Source: Antilocapra americana (lineage: Eukaryota > Chordata > Mammalia > Artiodactyla > Antilocapridae). Taken from it: a stretch of 64,000 bases of DNA. Location: assembly GCA_007570785.1 (NCBI GenBank), contig ML664157.1, positions 7,334,074 through 7,398,073 of the forward strand, in the 5' to 3' direction. The notes under the pieces are model-generated. The model saw only the letters and a program-made list of their open reading frames with translations, did no database searches and was not told the DNA's origin. Position 1 is the stretch's first letter; every line of letters starts with the position of its first letter. The position numbers were made by a program, and so were the translations under genes. Positions 33,904 through 45,611 of this stretch are shown here, piece by piece.

Positions 33904-34662
33904 CTCTTTCTAAAAATTTCTATCTATGGAGTTAATATTAACTTTACTGAAACCTTGGAGAGTTGCCTTATATTTCAGATTTGACTGTAGATATAAAAAA
34001 TGATACATAAATATTTGGTCTAAATGTGTACAATTGTGAGACATTTCTAACACACAGGTCAAGTTTATTTGTAACTTCAAGTGAAAGTTACAAAGAACAT
34101 TTCTTCCCCCTCTTAAGTAAATGCCTTCTGGTAGCATTTCTCTAAAGAGTAAAGAACTAAGGTGCCCAGGGCTGCCGGAAAAAAGATACTGTCATCTTTT
34201 TACTGGTTTTCGTTATCTTTTTCACCCAGAAGGCTAACGAGAAAACCGGGTACTCATGCTTCATCATGCTTCCATTTCTGTCCACTTTAGATGACTTGCT
34301 ATCACTTCTGGCTTTTCAAGCCCAAAGTCTACCCTGAAGATCTGACAGAGAAAGAGAACTAGAAACATCCTGAGCTTGTGAGTAGACTCCCCTAAGTGTT
34401 TTCATTTCTTGGTCATCAACTTGGAAATGATTGGACCAATTCGATGTTTTATTCTCTTTGGCACTTAGCTCTGTAACCCCAAGGTTCAGAGGAGAGTTTC
34501 TAAAATAGTGCTTAGACATTGCATCTAATTTACTTTGCTTGACCTAGCGATTAGTTCTACTTATCCCCTTCCCTCAGCCCAAATTTCCATTCTTCAACTG
34601 AGGCAAGATGGACAGCAAGAAATCGTTTGCTGTTTTAAGATTCAGTAAAATTGAGCTACCCT
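33904..34662. other. Unique sequence, nothing recognised
   Basis: No repeat or gene identified. Confidence 0.4.
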
Positions 34663-34673
34663 AAGAAATAATT

Positions 34674-34875
34674 CCCTTCCACAAGGGCCTCCCTTGTGGC
34701 TCAGCTGGTAAAGTATTTGCCTGTAATGCAGGAGACCTGGGTTCAATCCCTGGGTTGGGAAGATCCCCTGGAGAAGGGAAAGGCTACCCACTCCAGTATT
34801 CTGGCCTGGAGAATTCTATGGACTATGTTCATGGGATAGCAAAGAGTCAGATATGACTGAGTGACTTTCACTTTC
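34674..34875 (+). mobile_element. Bov-tA SINE with perfect target duplication
   Basis: Full-length plus-strand copy close to consensus ('tgtggctcagctggtaaagt' to 'tgactgagtgactttcacttt'). The 11-mer aagaaataatt flanks it at 34663-34673 and 34876-34886. Confidence 0.97.
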
Positions 34876-34886
34876 AAGAAATAATT

Positions 34887-36179
34887 GGACATTAAGGATA
34901 GCTTGTCTTCCACCTACTTTTGAGTCACTAAAGGGTTTCATGCAGAAAACTATCCATTCTACAATGTATGTGAGACGTGGATGGTAACCATTTGAAATAT
35001 ATATACATTTAGTCTTTGAGTGTCTGATATAATCCTTTGAAGTTTTCCAGTTATGAAACATATAGCAACCAGAACACTTGTTTGGTCTTTTAAGCAGAAA
35101 ATATTTTTATAAGAAATTTAGCAGAAGTTCATGCAGTCAATGGTAAGTTGGAGACAAAGATTTGGAAACTAAATAAAAGTTATGATAGTAACAGAGAATC
35201 ATAAAGAACAAGCAAAATAACTGTCTTTTTGCAGTAGCCATCTCAACAGGAAGCCACCAGCTTCATTTGCTTCAGACAGAAGCATCTGATTGACTGAGGC
35301 TTTGTCATGTTCCCATATCACCTTGGGTGGCAAAAGTGCACCTAAAATATATTTGGTTCTTAATAAATGTTGAATGGGTGAATGAATAAGTGAAGTTGTT
35401 GAATATTTAGTCATAAAAATATCTTTTGCTTAAGTCACTTCTAATGTCAAAATCATATTTTGAATTTCATTTGATTTTCTGACAACTTCAGGGGGCTAAT
35501 GTAAGTCCTAGACCATTATTTTTTTTTTGTCTTCAATTCAACTCCCAATTTATTTCAGCCCCTGTTTATCCTCCACCAAAATGGAGGAAACAGGACTGGG
35601 ATGGATAATATTAAAATGAGGCAGGATGTACTTTAACTTACTGGGTCTGACTTCCATTTTCCTTAAAGATCTCTTGAAATTTCATGTGAGGGATGGACAC
35701 AAGAAGCAGCAGAAAAGCATTAAGAGAGTTCTGAGTGTACTGAGACAATTTGGAATAAAAATATATATGAAGAAATAATTACCCTAAGTTGATTTTTTAA
35801 ATGGGTGTTTTGCTACATCTCAGTGAGGATCTGGGAGTAGATCCCAATGTAGAAGATGTTGTCCTTCTACTTAGGTCAGACATGCTGTGCACAGAAGCCC
35901 TAAATGTACCACCTATTTTGAAAAATATATTAAAGCCTAGCCTGAGTTGTGTCCACAGTGACCATTCTAGCTGACTACCTCTTGGTGAGAAATGACATTT
36001 TTTCTTCTCTATTGTGCACTTTTTCTGGGTGAGTGCTTTCAGTCTCTGAGTTATAAATACCGTATCTATACCAGAGACTTCCAACTTTGTATGACCAACC
36101 CTGACACACTCAGGAAGTTCAGACCCATATTTCCAGGTGCCAAATTGAGATCTCCAAAAAATAACACAGCCAAAGTAGA
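34887..36179. other. Unique sequence, nothing recognised
   Basis: No recognisable repeat. Two open frames of 95 and 84 codons on opposite strands overlap around 35992-36084 without any known domain. Confidence 0.4.
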
Positions 36180-37060
36180 ATTCTTGATTTTCCCTCCAAA
36201 TTTACTCTGTCTTGATCCTTCCCAAGCTCACCACCAAGTTACTTAACCCAAAACTTATTGATTCTTCTCTTCCACTCACAATTACAGGCTGGCAGTAAGA
36301 ACTGTGGCCTCTGACTAGAAACACACACCAGACCTAACTAGTCCTGTCCATCTGTACAACCACCAACCAACCAGCACAAACTACCCAATCTCTTGCCTAG
36401 ACAACCAGGGTAGCCATCTAACTGGCTTCCTTTCATTTGCTCTTGACTCCTAAATCTATCCTTCACCTAGCAACCAATTTTATCTTTTATTTAACATTAA
36501 TTAATTTATTTATTTTGCAGCACTTGATTTTAGTTATGGCACCAGGGATATTTGCTGATGCATGAGGGATCCAGTTCCTTGATCAGGGATTATAACCCCC
36601 TGCATTGGGAGCACAGAATCACAGAGAGTCATAACTACTAATACTAGGCCACCAGCGAAGTCCTGCAACCAGCATTACCTTTTTAAAATGAGTATCCAGT
36701 CATATCACTTCCATGAGTCATACTCCCTATGACCATCCATCACACTTAAAATCAAACCAAACTCCTCTTCCTGCTATCTAAGTCTTACATCATCTGAGGT
36801 TGGCTTAGGAATCCGACCTCATCTTCCATCATTTTCTATTAGATCTAATTCATATCTGCTTTCTTATGGTTCTTTGACTCATAGAAAATTTGCTCTGTTT
36901 ATCCCCTTTGCGGGATGCTCTCCTCTCCAAGCACCATATGACTGACTCCTTCCTATTACTGGGATCTCAGTTTAAACACCTCCTCCTTAGAGAAACATTC
37001 TCTGGGTATCCAATCTAAGGTAATCTCCATCACTCTCTAGCCTATCAGATTCCATTGGAT
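36180..37060 (+). mobile_element. L2 LINE 3' region, split by a CHR SINE
   Basis: L2-like text before and after the SINE: 'ccaactggcttcctttc' type block, 'cacttaaaatcaaaccaaactcc', 'gctctcctctccaagcac' and 'tttaaacacctcctccttagag'. Strongly diverged; the left edge is approximate. Confidence 0.65.
36502..36662 (-). mobile_element. CHR-type SINE fragment inside L2
   Basis: Minus strand: 'ttatttattttgcagcac' tail side, 'ttccttgatcagggatta', and the head complement 'ctaggccaccagcgaagtcc'. Confidence 0.75.
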
Positions 37061-37063
37061 CTT

Positions 37064-37413
37064 ACAGTACCACAGACTGAACAGCTTAAACAATAAGTTG
37101 TTTCCTCACAGTTTTGCAGGCCAGAAGTTGGAGGTGAAACTATGGGTAGGATTAGTTTCTTCTGAGGCCTCTTCTCTTGGTTTGTATATGGCTACATTCT
37201 CACATGTTTTTCCTTCTATATTCACCTGTGTCTCACTCTTTCCTTCTTGTAAGGATATAGGTCAGATTGGGTTAGGGCCCAACCTTGTGACTTTATTTTA
37301 ACTTAATCATACCCTTAAAAACTCTATCTCCAAATATAGTCACATGCTGAGTTACTGGGGGTTAAGACTTTAACATATGAATTTTAGAGGAACACAATTC
37401 AGTCCATAACATT
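37064..37413 (-). mobile_element. MaLR (MLT1A-type) LTR
   Basis: Minus strand. The right end 'gacacaattcagtccataac'-type sequence is the complement of the LTR start. Other landmarks are 'ccaaatatagtcacatgctgag', 'gattgggttagggccc' and 'ctcacagttttgcaggccagaag'. A solo LTR of the mammalian apparent LTR retrotransposons; no internal sequence was seen. Confidence 0.8.
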
Positions 37414-38077
37414 TATATAATTGTTAATAAATACCAGAAACCCCCATACCCATACTTCAAACAGAAAATAAGTTCCATAAAAGCAAGGACATTGCCTGTC
37501 TTGAAAACCATAATATCTCCTGCATTGCAATATGTCCAGAGTAGAGCAGATATAATGTATATAAAGTCTAGCATAACTTGCAATCATTAATTTATTAATA
37601 TAAGAATTCTTTCTGGAAGAATATTAACTATCAACAAAGGTAACAATTGCTTATGTTTTTATTCTCTACCTAAACTTCTATTTTAGAATATGTTAATAAA
37701 ACAATTATTTAAACTTAGAATTTTCAGTTCCAAATTCCTGAATATTTCACAATATGTACACATTAAGCAATATTTAAATTCAAATTGCTCCTAGAAATAT
37801 TATTTGACATGGGGGGAAGGAAAGGGACAGAATCCATTTTACTTCAGTAAAATCAGTTCATGCCAAAGTTTATATTCAAATTCCACGTAGAAATCATTCC
37901 CATTTTACCTTTATCAATCCTTTGCATAAAATTTGTTTGAAAAAAGGAAAACAGTAATTTTATAACTAGAGGGAATATTAATTCATGCAATAGTGAATAA
38001 TTTAATAATTTAAGTGAAATATAATTGTTTCACTGTTATTGTAGTAACTATACCATGTGCAAAAAATAATTTGAATC
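37414..38077. other. AT-rich unique sequence
   Basis: Nothing recognised. Confidence 0.4.
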
Positions 38078-38088
38078 AAAATACTATA

Positions 38089-38306
38089 TGGGCATGCATG
38101 CCTGCTTAGTTATGTCTGACTCTGCCACCTCATGGACTGTAGCCCACTAGGCTCCTCTGTCCATGGGATTGTTCAGGAATGACTACTGGAGTAGGTAACC
38201 ATTTCCTCCTCCAAGGGATCTTCCTGACCCAGGGATAGAACTCCTGTCTCCAGCATCTCCCTATGCTGTAGGTAGATTCTTTACTCCTGAGCCATTGGAA
38301 TGGCCC
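38089..38306 (-). mobile_element. Bov-tA SINE with perfect target duplication
   Basis: Minus strand, full length. The 11-mer aaaatactata flanks it at 38078-38088 and 38307-38317. Confidence 0.96.
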
Positions 38307-38621
38307 AAAATACTATAACTGCAGTTACCTAACTGGTTCCAGTGATTTTACTTTGAATTGATTATACTTTCTACTTTGGTTCACAGAAACATTAACACTG
38401 TAAAGTACCGAATTCAGAAACAGGAAAGTTCATAAGCTAAAGATACCATACTGTCTAATGGAGACAAATATGCACAACTTCTTCATAGTCAGGGTTGTTA
38501 GGCGAGCAGATTACGAGTCCCAGGCAAGTCTGACTAGGCCTGCTCCATCAGCTGATAAATGTAAGAGAGCTTGGAAGGCAGCTATGCTCACCACTGCACC
38601 ACCAATGTATAAATGTGAGAA

Positions 38622-38795
38622 ATCTTTCTAACCTCTTTCTAACAAGCTTTCTAACCTCTCTGCACATTAAATGCCTCATCTCTAAAATGGAGGTAATAAT
38701 AGCACCTATCTCATTAGGTATTATGTTGCTATGAAATATAATCAAAATTAGATAGGACAAAGTTTAGCACATAATCGTGAATATGGTAAATACTT
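38622..38795 (+). repeat. MIR SINE
   Basis: 'cctctctgcacattaaatgcctcatctc', 'aaatggaggtaataatagcacctatctc' and a degraded tail match the MIR 3' half closely. Confidence 0.8.
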
Positions 38796-38809
38796 ACTAA
38801 ATATGTTTA

Positions 38810-39774
38810 TTCAGTTCAGTCACTCAGTCGTGTCCAACTCTGTGCAACCCCATGAACCACAGCACGTCAGGCCCTCCCTGTTGATCACCAATTTCCAGAG
38901 TCCACCCAAACCCATGGCCATCAAGTCAATGATGCCATCCTGCCATCCCATCCTCCATCGTCCCCTTCTCCTACTGCCCTCAATCTTTCCCAGCACCAGG
39001 GTCTTTTCCAATGAGTCAGCTCTTTGCATGAGGTGGCCAAAGTATTGGAGTTTCAACTTCAACATCAGTCCTTCCAATGAACACCCAGAACTTATCTCCT
39101 TTTGGATGGACTGGTTGGATCTCCTTGCAGTCCAAGGGACTCTCAAGAGTCTTCTCCAACACCACAGTTCAAAAGCATCAATTCTTTGGCACTCAGCTTT
39201 CTTTATAGTCCAACTCTCACACCCATAAATGACCACTGGAAAAACCATAGCCTTGACTAGATGGACCTTTGTTGACAAAGTAATGTCTCTGCTTTTTAAT
39301 ATGCTGTCTAGGTTGGTCATAACTCTCCTTCCAAGGAGTAAGTGTCTTTTAATTTCATTGCTGCAATCACCATCTGCAGTGACTTTGGAGTCCAGAAAAA
39401 TAAAGTCAGCCATAGTTTCCACTGTTTCCCCATCTATCTGCCATGAAGTGATGTGACCAGATGCCATGATCTTAGTTTATGTTGAGCTTTAATACAACTA
39501 TTTCACTCTCCTCTCTCACTTTCATCAAGAGGCTCTTTAGTTCTTCACTTTCTGCTATAAGGGTGGTGCCATCTGCATATCTGAGATTATTGATATTTCT
39601 CCCAGCAACCTTGATTCCAGCTTGTGCTTCCTCCAGTCCAGTGTTTCTCATGATGTACTCTGCAAATAAGTTAAATAAGCAGGGTGACAATATACAGCCT
39701 TGACATACTCGTTTTCCTATTTGGAACCAGTCTGTTGTTCCATGTCCAGTTCTAACTGTGCCAAATTCAGACTG
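38810..39774 (-). mobile_element. BovB LINE, 5'-truncated, with target duplication
   Basis: Minus-strand copy from the 3' terminus ('cagttcagtcactcagtcg') back to the RT palm. Target duplication aaatatgttta at 38799-38809 and 39775-39785. The RT box on the minus strand reads Y-A-D-G (39568-39579), a lost catalytic aspartate. The outermost bases next to the right duplication (39759-39773) are not the expected upstream BovB; they match another BovB region in the opposite orientation (see findings). Confidence 0.94.
38820..39467 (-). pseudogene. BovB ORF carboxy-terminal remnant
   Basis: A 215-codon minus-strand open frame, the longest BovB-derived frame in the window. It runs from M-A-S-G-H-I-T-S-W through C-S-N-E-I-K-R-H-L-L-L-G, D-S-I-L-K-S-R-D-I-T-L, Y-G-C-E-S-W-T-I-K-K-A-E and C-W-R-R-L-L-R-V-P-W-T-A-R-R-S-N to the normal end. 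It is the part after the RT palm. A break just upstream (39468-39479) separates it from the RT box. Confidence 0.88.
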
Positions 39775-39785
39775 AAATATGTTTA

Positions 39786-40133
39786 ACAGACTAAATTATC
39801 TGGAAGTTATTTCATTAAAAAAAGAAAAACTAGCTTCGAATATAAAACACAAACTAGATAGTGTCAGTTCTTCATGTTGAAAAACAAGATATTTGGACAT
39901 CTGCAGTATGAAAGTATGTTATTAAAAAGAAAAAATAAAGGAGTTTCAAGGTGTGACTTTAAGCCCATGGTCCTTTGTCCATCTTCACCTTGAAATAAAA
40001 TTAATTGAGTTCCATCAATCAATAAATAACTAGTTTTTTACTAACTGGTATTAATTTTATATTTTAAATTGTTTCTTAGGTGTTTTTTTTTCAATTAAAC
40101 TATAATTTTACGCTATCAGAAACAACCAAAATG
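39786..40133. other. Unique sequence, nothing recognised
   Basis: AT-rich spacer. Confidence 0.4.
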
Positions 40134-40395
40134 GGATTTCCTGGTGGTTCAGTGGTTAAGAATCTGCTTTGCAGTACAAGGGGGTGCAGGTTTAATCCTT
40201 GGTCAAGGAACTAAGATCCCACACGCCATGGAGCAAGTAAGCCTGTGTGCTACAACTACTGAGCCTATGCACCACAGCCAGAGTACATGTGCCTCAATGA
40301 GAGATTCCACATGGCAGAATAAAGATTCTACATGCTGCAACTAAGACATCATGAAGCAGCCAAGTAAATTAAATAAATAAATACTTTTTTAAAAA
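40134..40395 (+). mobile_element. CHR-type SINE
   Basis: Plus strand, near full length: 'gatttcctggtggttcagtgg' head, 'ggaactaagatcccacacgcc', and an 'aaattaaataaataaatac' tail. Confidence 0.9.
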
Positions 40396-40599
40396 AAGAA
40401 ATAATAAATGCAAAACCTCAACATTACCAAGAAGAGAAGAAAAATATTATAATAGCATTGAAATATCAAACAGGAAATACAGAACAATGAGACTGAAAAC
40501 TACATAGAAGTAGTCACCCCTCTGACTTAGTCTTGGTAATATGCTATTTTTATCAGGATGGCTAAGTATTAATATTTCTTCATATAAATTAGAATGACA

Positions 40600-40731
40600 A
40601 ATGCTGCTGCTGCTAAGTCACTTCAGTCATGTCCGACTCTGTGCGACCCCATAGATGGCAGCCCACCAGGCTCCTCCATTCCTGGGATTCTCCAGGCAAG
40701 AATACTGGAGTGGGTTGCTATTTCCTTCTCC
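40600..40731 (-). mobile_element. Bov-A-type SINE
   Basis: Minus strand, starting 'tgctgctgctaagtcacttc'. It has the CTG-rich end and 'gcgaccccatagatggcagccc' typical of the Bov-A2/SINE2 group, not Bov-tA. The flanking 'aatgaca' at 40593-40599 and 40732-40738 is a candidate short target duplication. Confidence 0.88.
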
Positions 40732-40779
40732 AATGACATGCTAAAACATAATAAATGCATGCTAAAGAGTAATCAAATG

Positions 40780-42190
40780 CAGCAATCAAGAGAGTGTGGT
40801 ACTGGCAAATTAATGTAAATAGACAAATCAAGCAATGGAACAAAACAGATAGTCTAGAAATAGACTCCTACTCAACTGATCTTTGACAAAAAAGAAAAGG
40901 CAAGGCAATGAAGCAAAGACAGGGTTTTCAACAAATAATGCTGGAATCGCTAGACATCTATATGCAGGAAACGAAAAAAAAGAGAGAACCTAAACATAGG
41001 CATAACACCCTTCACCAAATTTATGCAAAGTAGATCACGAATTTAATGTAAAATGTTGTTGTTCTTTAGTCACCAAGTTGTGTCCAACTCTTTTGTGACC
41101 CCATGGACTGTAGTCTGCCAGGGTCCTCTGTCCATGGTATTTTCCAGGCAAGAACACTGAAGCCAGTTGTCATTTCCTTCTCCAGGAATCTTCCTGACCC
41201 AGGGATTTAACCCACATCTCCTGCATCTCCTGCATTGGCAGATGGATTCCTAAGCATTGAGCCACCAGGGAAATGCAAAACTATAAAATTAGAAGAAAAT
41301 CTAGATGATATTGCATTTGGCAATGACTTTTTTGATAGAACACCAAAAGCACAGTCCATGAGAAAAAGAAGCTAGACTTCATAAAAATTAAACATTTCTG
41401 CCCTATGAAAGAAAATGTTAAGAGAATGAAAAAACAACAAAATGCAAAATGATAAAGCTACTCTGAAAGCAGTTTAGTGGTTTCTTACAAATTAAACACA
41501 TTCTTAATAACTTGATACAACTCAAATGTCCATACAAAAACCTTCATGCAGATATCTACAGCAATTTTATTCATAATTGCCAAAGCTTGGAAGCAACCAA
41601 AATGTTGTTCAGAAACTGAATGGGTAAATAAACTGTGGTCTACTCAGACAATGAAATATTATTCAGTGCTAAGAAGAAATGAGCTATCAAGCCATGAAAA
41701 GATGTGCATGGCTTAAATACATGTTACTAAGGGGAAGAAGTCAGTCTGAAAAGTCTACAGAGCCTGTGATTCCAACCGTACAACATTCTACAAAAGGCAA
41801 CACCCTGGAAACAATAAAAAGATCAGAGATTTTTCAGAGATTAGGACAGAGAGAAGAATGAATAACAGGAGGACAGAGAATTTTTAGGTCAGTGAAAATA
41901 CTCTATATTGTACTATAAAGATGGATATATATTGTTATAGATTTGTCCAAATTCACAAAATGTACAAAACCAAGAGTGAATCCTAATGTAAACTGTAGTC
42001 TTTGGATGCCTACAACATGCTGATGTAGGCTCATCAATTGTAACAAATGAACCAATTTGGGGGTGGGGGGAGTTGTAATAGGGAAGTCTACGTACATTGC
42101 GTTGGGGTAGGGGATATGTGGGAAGTCTGTTTATCTACTCCACCTTTTCTATGAACCTAAAACTACTGTAAAAAATAGTCTATTGAAAAA
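40780..42190 (+). mobile_element. Old L1 (L1M-type), carrying a SINE
   Basis: ORF2 end in decayed frames ('gtgtggtactggcaaa', 'caataatgctggaatcgc', 'ccttcatgcagatatctacagc', 'gaaatattattcagtgc') and a 3' UTR ending 'cctaaaactactgtaaaaaatag'. A Bov-tA SINE splits it at 41057-41277. Confidence 0.8.
41057..41277 (-). mobile_element. Bov-tA SINE inside old L1
   Basis: Minus strand, full length, from 'gttgttctttagtcaccaag' to 'gagccaccagggaaatgc'. L1 text resumes at 'aaaactataaaa'; the short 'aaaatg'/'aaatgc' flanks are compatible with a target duplication. Confidence 0.92.
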
Positions 42191-42251
42191 TAATATAAGC
42201 AAAAATAATTTCTTAAGAAAAAGTGGCCAAGTGAAAAATTATGGAAGATGG

Positions 42252-42253
<2 letters not shown>

Positions 42254-42300
<47 letters not shown>
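42254..42300. repeat. (GT)n microsatellite
   Basis: About 23 uninterrupted GT units, immediately followed by a truncated SINE. Confidence 0.98.
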
Positions 42301-42301
<1 letters not shown>

Positions 42302-42302
42302 T

Positions 42303-42415
42303 ATTGCTTCTTAAGTCATGTCCTACTCTTTGTGACCCTATTGACTGTAGCCTACCAGTCTCCTTCTGTCCATGGGATTCTCTAGGAAAGAATACTGGAG
42401 TGGGTTGCCATATTT
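42303..42415 (-). mobile_element. Bov-tA SINE, truncated
   Basis: Minus strand, 'attgcttcttaagtcatgtcc' to 'actggagtgggttgccat'. The 3' terminus lies against the (GT)n tract, a common site of microsatellite growth at SINE ends. Confidence 0.9.
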
Positions 42416-42540
42416 ATAACTAAATGTCAATTTGACAGTGATATAACCTGACATAATAATATTATAAAACACCAGAATGGAAAATATTTAAATGATATTG
42501 TGCTCCAAATATAAGCATTTTCATTTCCTTTTTCTTAAAA

Positions 42541-42654
42541 TTTTTGGCCACACCATGTGGCTTACAAGATCTTAGTTCCCTAACCTGGAATTAAGGCTGC
42601 TACCTGCATGGTGAAAGCACAGAGTGCTAACCACTGAACTGGTAGGGAATCCCC
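42541..42654 (-). mobile_element. CHR-type SINE fragment
   Basis: Minus strand: 'ttggccacaccatgtggc', 'cttagttccctaacctgg', and the head complement 'gctaaccactgaactggtaggg'. Confidence 0.85.
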
Positions 42655-42675
42655 TAAATATCTGCATTTCTCATT

Positions 42676-42716
42676 TTTATTATTGTTATTATTTTATTAT
42701 TATTATTATCTTTTTT
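42676..42716. repeat. (ATT)n-like tract
   Basis: Imperfect TTA/ATT triplets ending in a T-run. Confidence 0.85.
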
Positions 42717-42827
42717 TATTCCTGAGCACACTACTTTTTCATTGAAAATAATCTTAATGACTGCAAATATTAGATTTATAGAGAAATACATATGGCAGAT
42801 TGCAAAAGGGCATTAATGAAAGGTTGT

Positions 42828-43034
42828 GAGTGTTCAGGCACTCAGCTGAGTTTGACACTTTGTGACCACATGGACTGTAGCCTGCCAGGTTCCCCCACCT
42901 ATGGAATTTTCCAGGCAAGAATACTGGAGTGGGTTACCATTACCTAATCCATGGTATCTTCCCAATCCAGGGATCACACCCAGGTCTCTTGCATTGCAAG
43001 CAGACTCTGTATCATCTGAGCCACCAGGGAAGCA
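42828..43034 (-). mobile_element. Bov-tA SINE
   Basis: Minus strand, full length, from 'gtgagtgttcaggcactcag' to 'tgagccaccagggaagc'. Confidence 0.92.
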
Positions 43035-43384
43035 TTGTTTTAAAATTCAGGAAAGAAATTTTAAAATGTAGAATTCTTATGAGACAAAAAATGAATATAT
43101 AAAACATGAAACATAAAGTTTGTAGTACTAATCATAACTATAACAGACTCTCTAGAAAAGAAATCTTCATGGAGGAAGTAAGATCTCAGCTAAATTTCCA
43201 AAGGGTGGTCAGGATAATCAGAAGAGAACTATTCTTGATTCAGAATTGTCACACTATGTGAGTGTATGCAAGAAAGAGAGCTTCCAGAAAGCAGACAGCT
43301 TGGTCACATCCCAGACTTTGCATTGTTAGCTGTGTCTGGTGAGCTCCATGAAGTTCTAAAACTTTTATATCCCTTCTTCCAACT

Positions 43385-43555
43385 GACCCTTACCAGAGCT
43401 TTAGAAGGCTGAAGTTATTAGCCTCATTTTAAAGAAGAAAATAAAGAATGAAAGAAATCAAGATCAAATCTCTTAGTTATATAATAGAGCTATAATTTGA
43501 AAATCTTGATCTCTCTGGTTCTAAAATTGTGTTTTATCCACTATATCAAACTCTC
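43385..43555 (-). repeat. MIR SINE
   Basis: Minus strand: 'ttattagcctcattttaaagaagaaaa', 'tagttatataatagagctataatttg', and the tRNA-derived end 'ggttctaaaattgtgttttatccactat'. Confidence 0.7.
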
Positions 43556-44690
43556 TTCTTTGCACACTCATATATTGTGACATTTATTTCTGCATATATA
43601 ACTGTAATCTTATCTGAATAAAAATAAATATAAGGTGCATATACAAAGTCTTGTTCTTTTTGAATATTCACAGCCTTGTTCTTTTTGCAACAAGACTTTT
43701 TTAAACAAACAACTTTAATAGTTGTATTTACATGAATAATTAACAAAGCAAAACAATAAAGTACAAAAAGAGAAGTTTGCTTCTATCCTTGCCTTTTTTT
43801 CTCATTCTTTCCTCTACTCATTCTAGGTAATGATTCTGTTAGCTTCTTGTTTGTTCTTCCACAATTCTTTAACACAAGAAAATATGAATATATATACTCA
43901 TTTTCTTCCTCTTACTCTCTTTACACTCGTACCATACTCTTTTCATTAGCAGTTTATCCTGAAGATCATCCTGTGTTAGTCACTAGGGGTCTTCATCATC
44001 CTTTCTGTGGCTACATAATAGTCCACTGTGTGGATGTGCTGTAATTTATGTAACTGGTCCCACACGTGTATAGGTATATATACAAGAGATGATTGAGTCA
44101 AAGGTAGACACATCTTCAGATCTAGTAAATACAGCCACTTTTCCTGCTATAGACCATGTACCATTTTTCATACCTACCAGGAAACACATAAGAAAGCAGC
44201 TTTCTCTAGCAACTTGATAACAGAGTATGTGCTCAGATTTCTGGGTTTTTGCCAATCAGATAGGTAAGAAATGACATTGCAGTGTGAATTTCATATTTGT
44301 TTGTTTATTGATAAGTGTTCTTTTGTGAAGATCTTTTCATAAGATTTAGGGCCATTAGAATTTTATGTTCTGTGAACAGTGCATGTCTTTTGTCTCTTCT
44401 CTATTGTATTCATTGACCTTTCTCTTTTCAATATCTAAGACTGTTTCATAAACTAGAGAAATTCATTTTTTGTCTGGAGTGTGAGATGCAAATATTTTCC
44501 CCAGGGTCTTAACATTTATTTTCCTTGCGATGTTCTGTTGTAATGTAAAAATTAGTGTTTGTGTGTGTGTGTAGTGTGAAACTCATCAATCTTTTCTTCG
44601 TGGCTTCTAAAATTTGAGCCATACTTAAGATCAGCCTTCCCTACTCATTGGTTTTCGAAGAATTCTCCTAAGTTTTTCACTAGGAAGCCT
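43556..44690 (-). mobile_element. Possible ancient L1-like sequence
   Basis: Scattered blocks ('ggctacataatagtccactgtgtggatgtg', 'taatttatgtaactggtccca', 'cattgcagtgtgaatttc') resemble a widespread old mammalian repeat read on the minus strand. Edges and family are unsure; parts may be unique. Confidence 0.35.
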
Positions 44691-44867
44691 GAGTGAACAC
44701 ACATTCTCTTCAGACATAAAAATAAACATTGCAATGCTAGCTGACTGAAAGTAGTTTGTTTCAAGATGTCATGTACTAGGCTCCTACCAGGCATCAGGAT
44801 AATACTCTGGCCATGCCTTTCAAGTGCTTATAACGTTATCTTGATATGTTCTGATAAAGGATTAGGG

Positions 44868-45077
44868 AAGGGCTTTGTGGCTAAAACAGTAAAGCCTGTG
44901 CCTACAATGTGGGAGACTGGGGTTCAATCCCTGGGTCAGGAAGATCTCCTGGAGAAGGAAATGGCAACCCACTCCAGTACTCTTGCCTGGAAAACCCCAT
45001 GGATGAAGAAGCCTGGTAGGCTACAGTCCATGGGGTTGCAAAGGGTCGGACATGGAGCGACTTCACTTTCACTTTGG
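44868..45077 (+). mobile_element. Bov-tA SINE
   Basis: Plus strand, full length, from 'gaagggctttgtggctaaaac' to 'catggagcgacttcactttc'. Confidence 0.92.
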
Positions 45078-45611
45078 GCAGAGGGCTGAGAGACCTCAGA
45101 TATGAGGCACTTAGCCCAACCTCATGGTTCAGAAAGGTTTCCTAGAAGAAATGATGCTACTTTGTAATTCTAGGGAGAGATGATGAAAAATATTATTTGT
45201 AAAAAAGAAGAAAAAAAGAAGGGCAAACAATATATGTAGAAGGAATAATATGTTAGAAACAAAAAACAAACTCATGAAAATACTGGATCAGGCAAGAATT
45301 AACAAAAGGTATTAAAATCATTAGGTATATGATTTATGAAGAACGAGATTTTTTTATATTCCTTAGAAATCACACATATTACTTCAGAATTTCATAACTT
45401 ATGCAGAGGGTCAAAATGAACAACACAGATGTTGGAATCTATGGAATGTTGGACTCACAACAGTACTAAGTCCATCTGAAATTTTTTAAATTAAATTTTT
45501 TTATCATCAACCTTTAAGATATGACTTACACTTTATATGAAATAAAGGAAAAAAAATTTTAAAGACAAAAAAAATAAAAAAACAACCCTATATTAAGACC
45601 ATGTATGAATT
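45078..45611. other. Unique sequence, nothing recognised
   Basis: AT-rich with A-runs near 45540-45590. Confidence 0.4.

Noticed and set aside
34316..34519. Short serine- and leucine-rich frame on the minus strand
   Set aside because: 67 codons with no domain, no Kozak-like context I would trust and no neighbouring exon.
43647..43690. Direct repeat of 'ttgttctttttg' two times within 45 bases
   Set aside because: Low-complexity T-rich sequence; no element boundary fits a target duplication.
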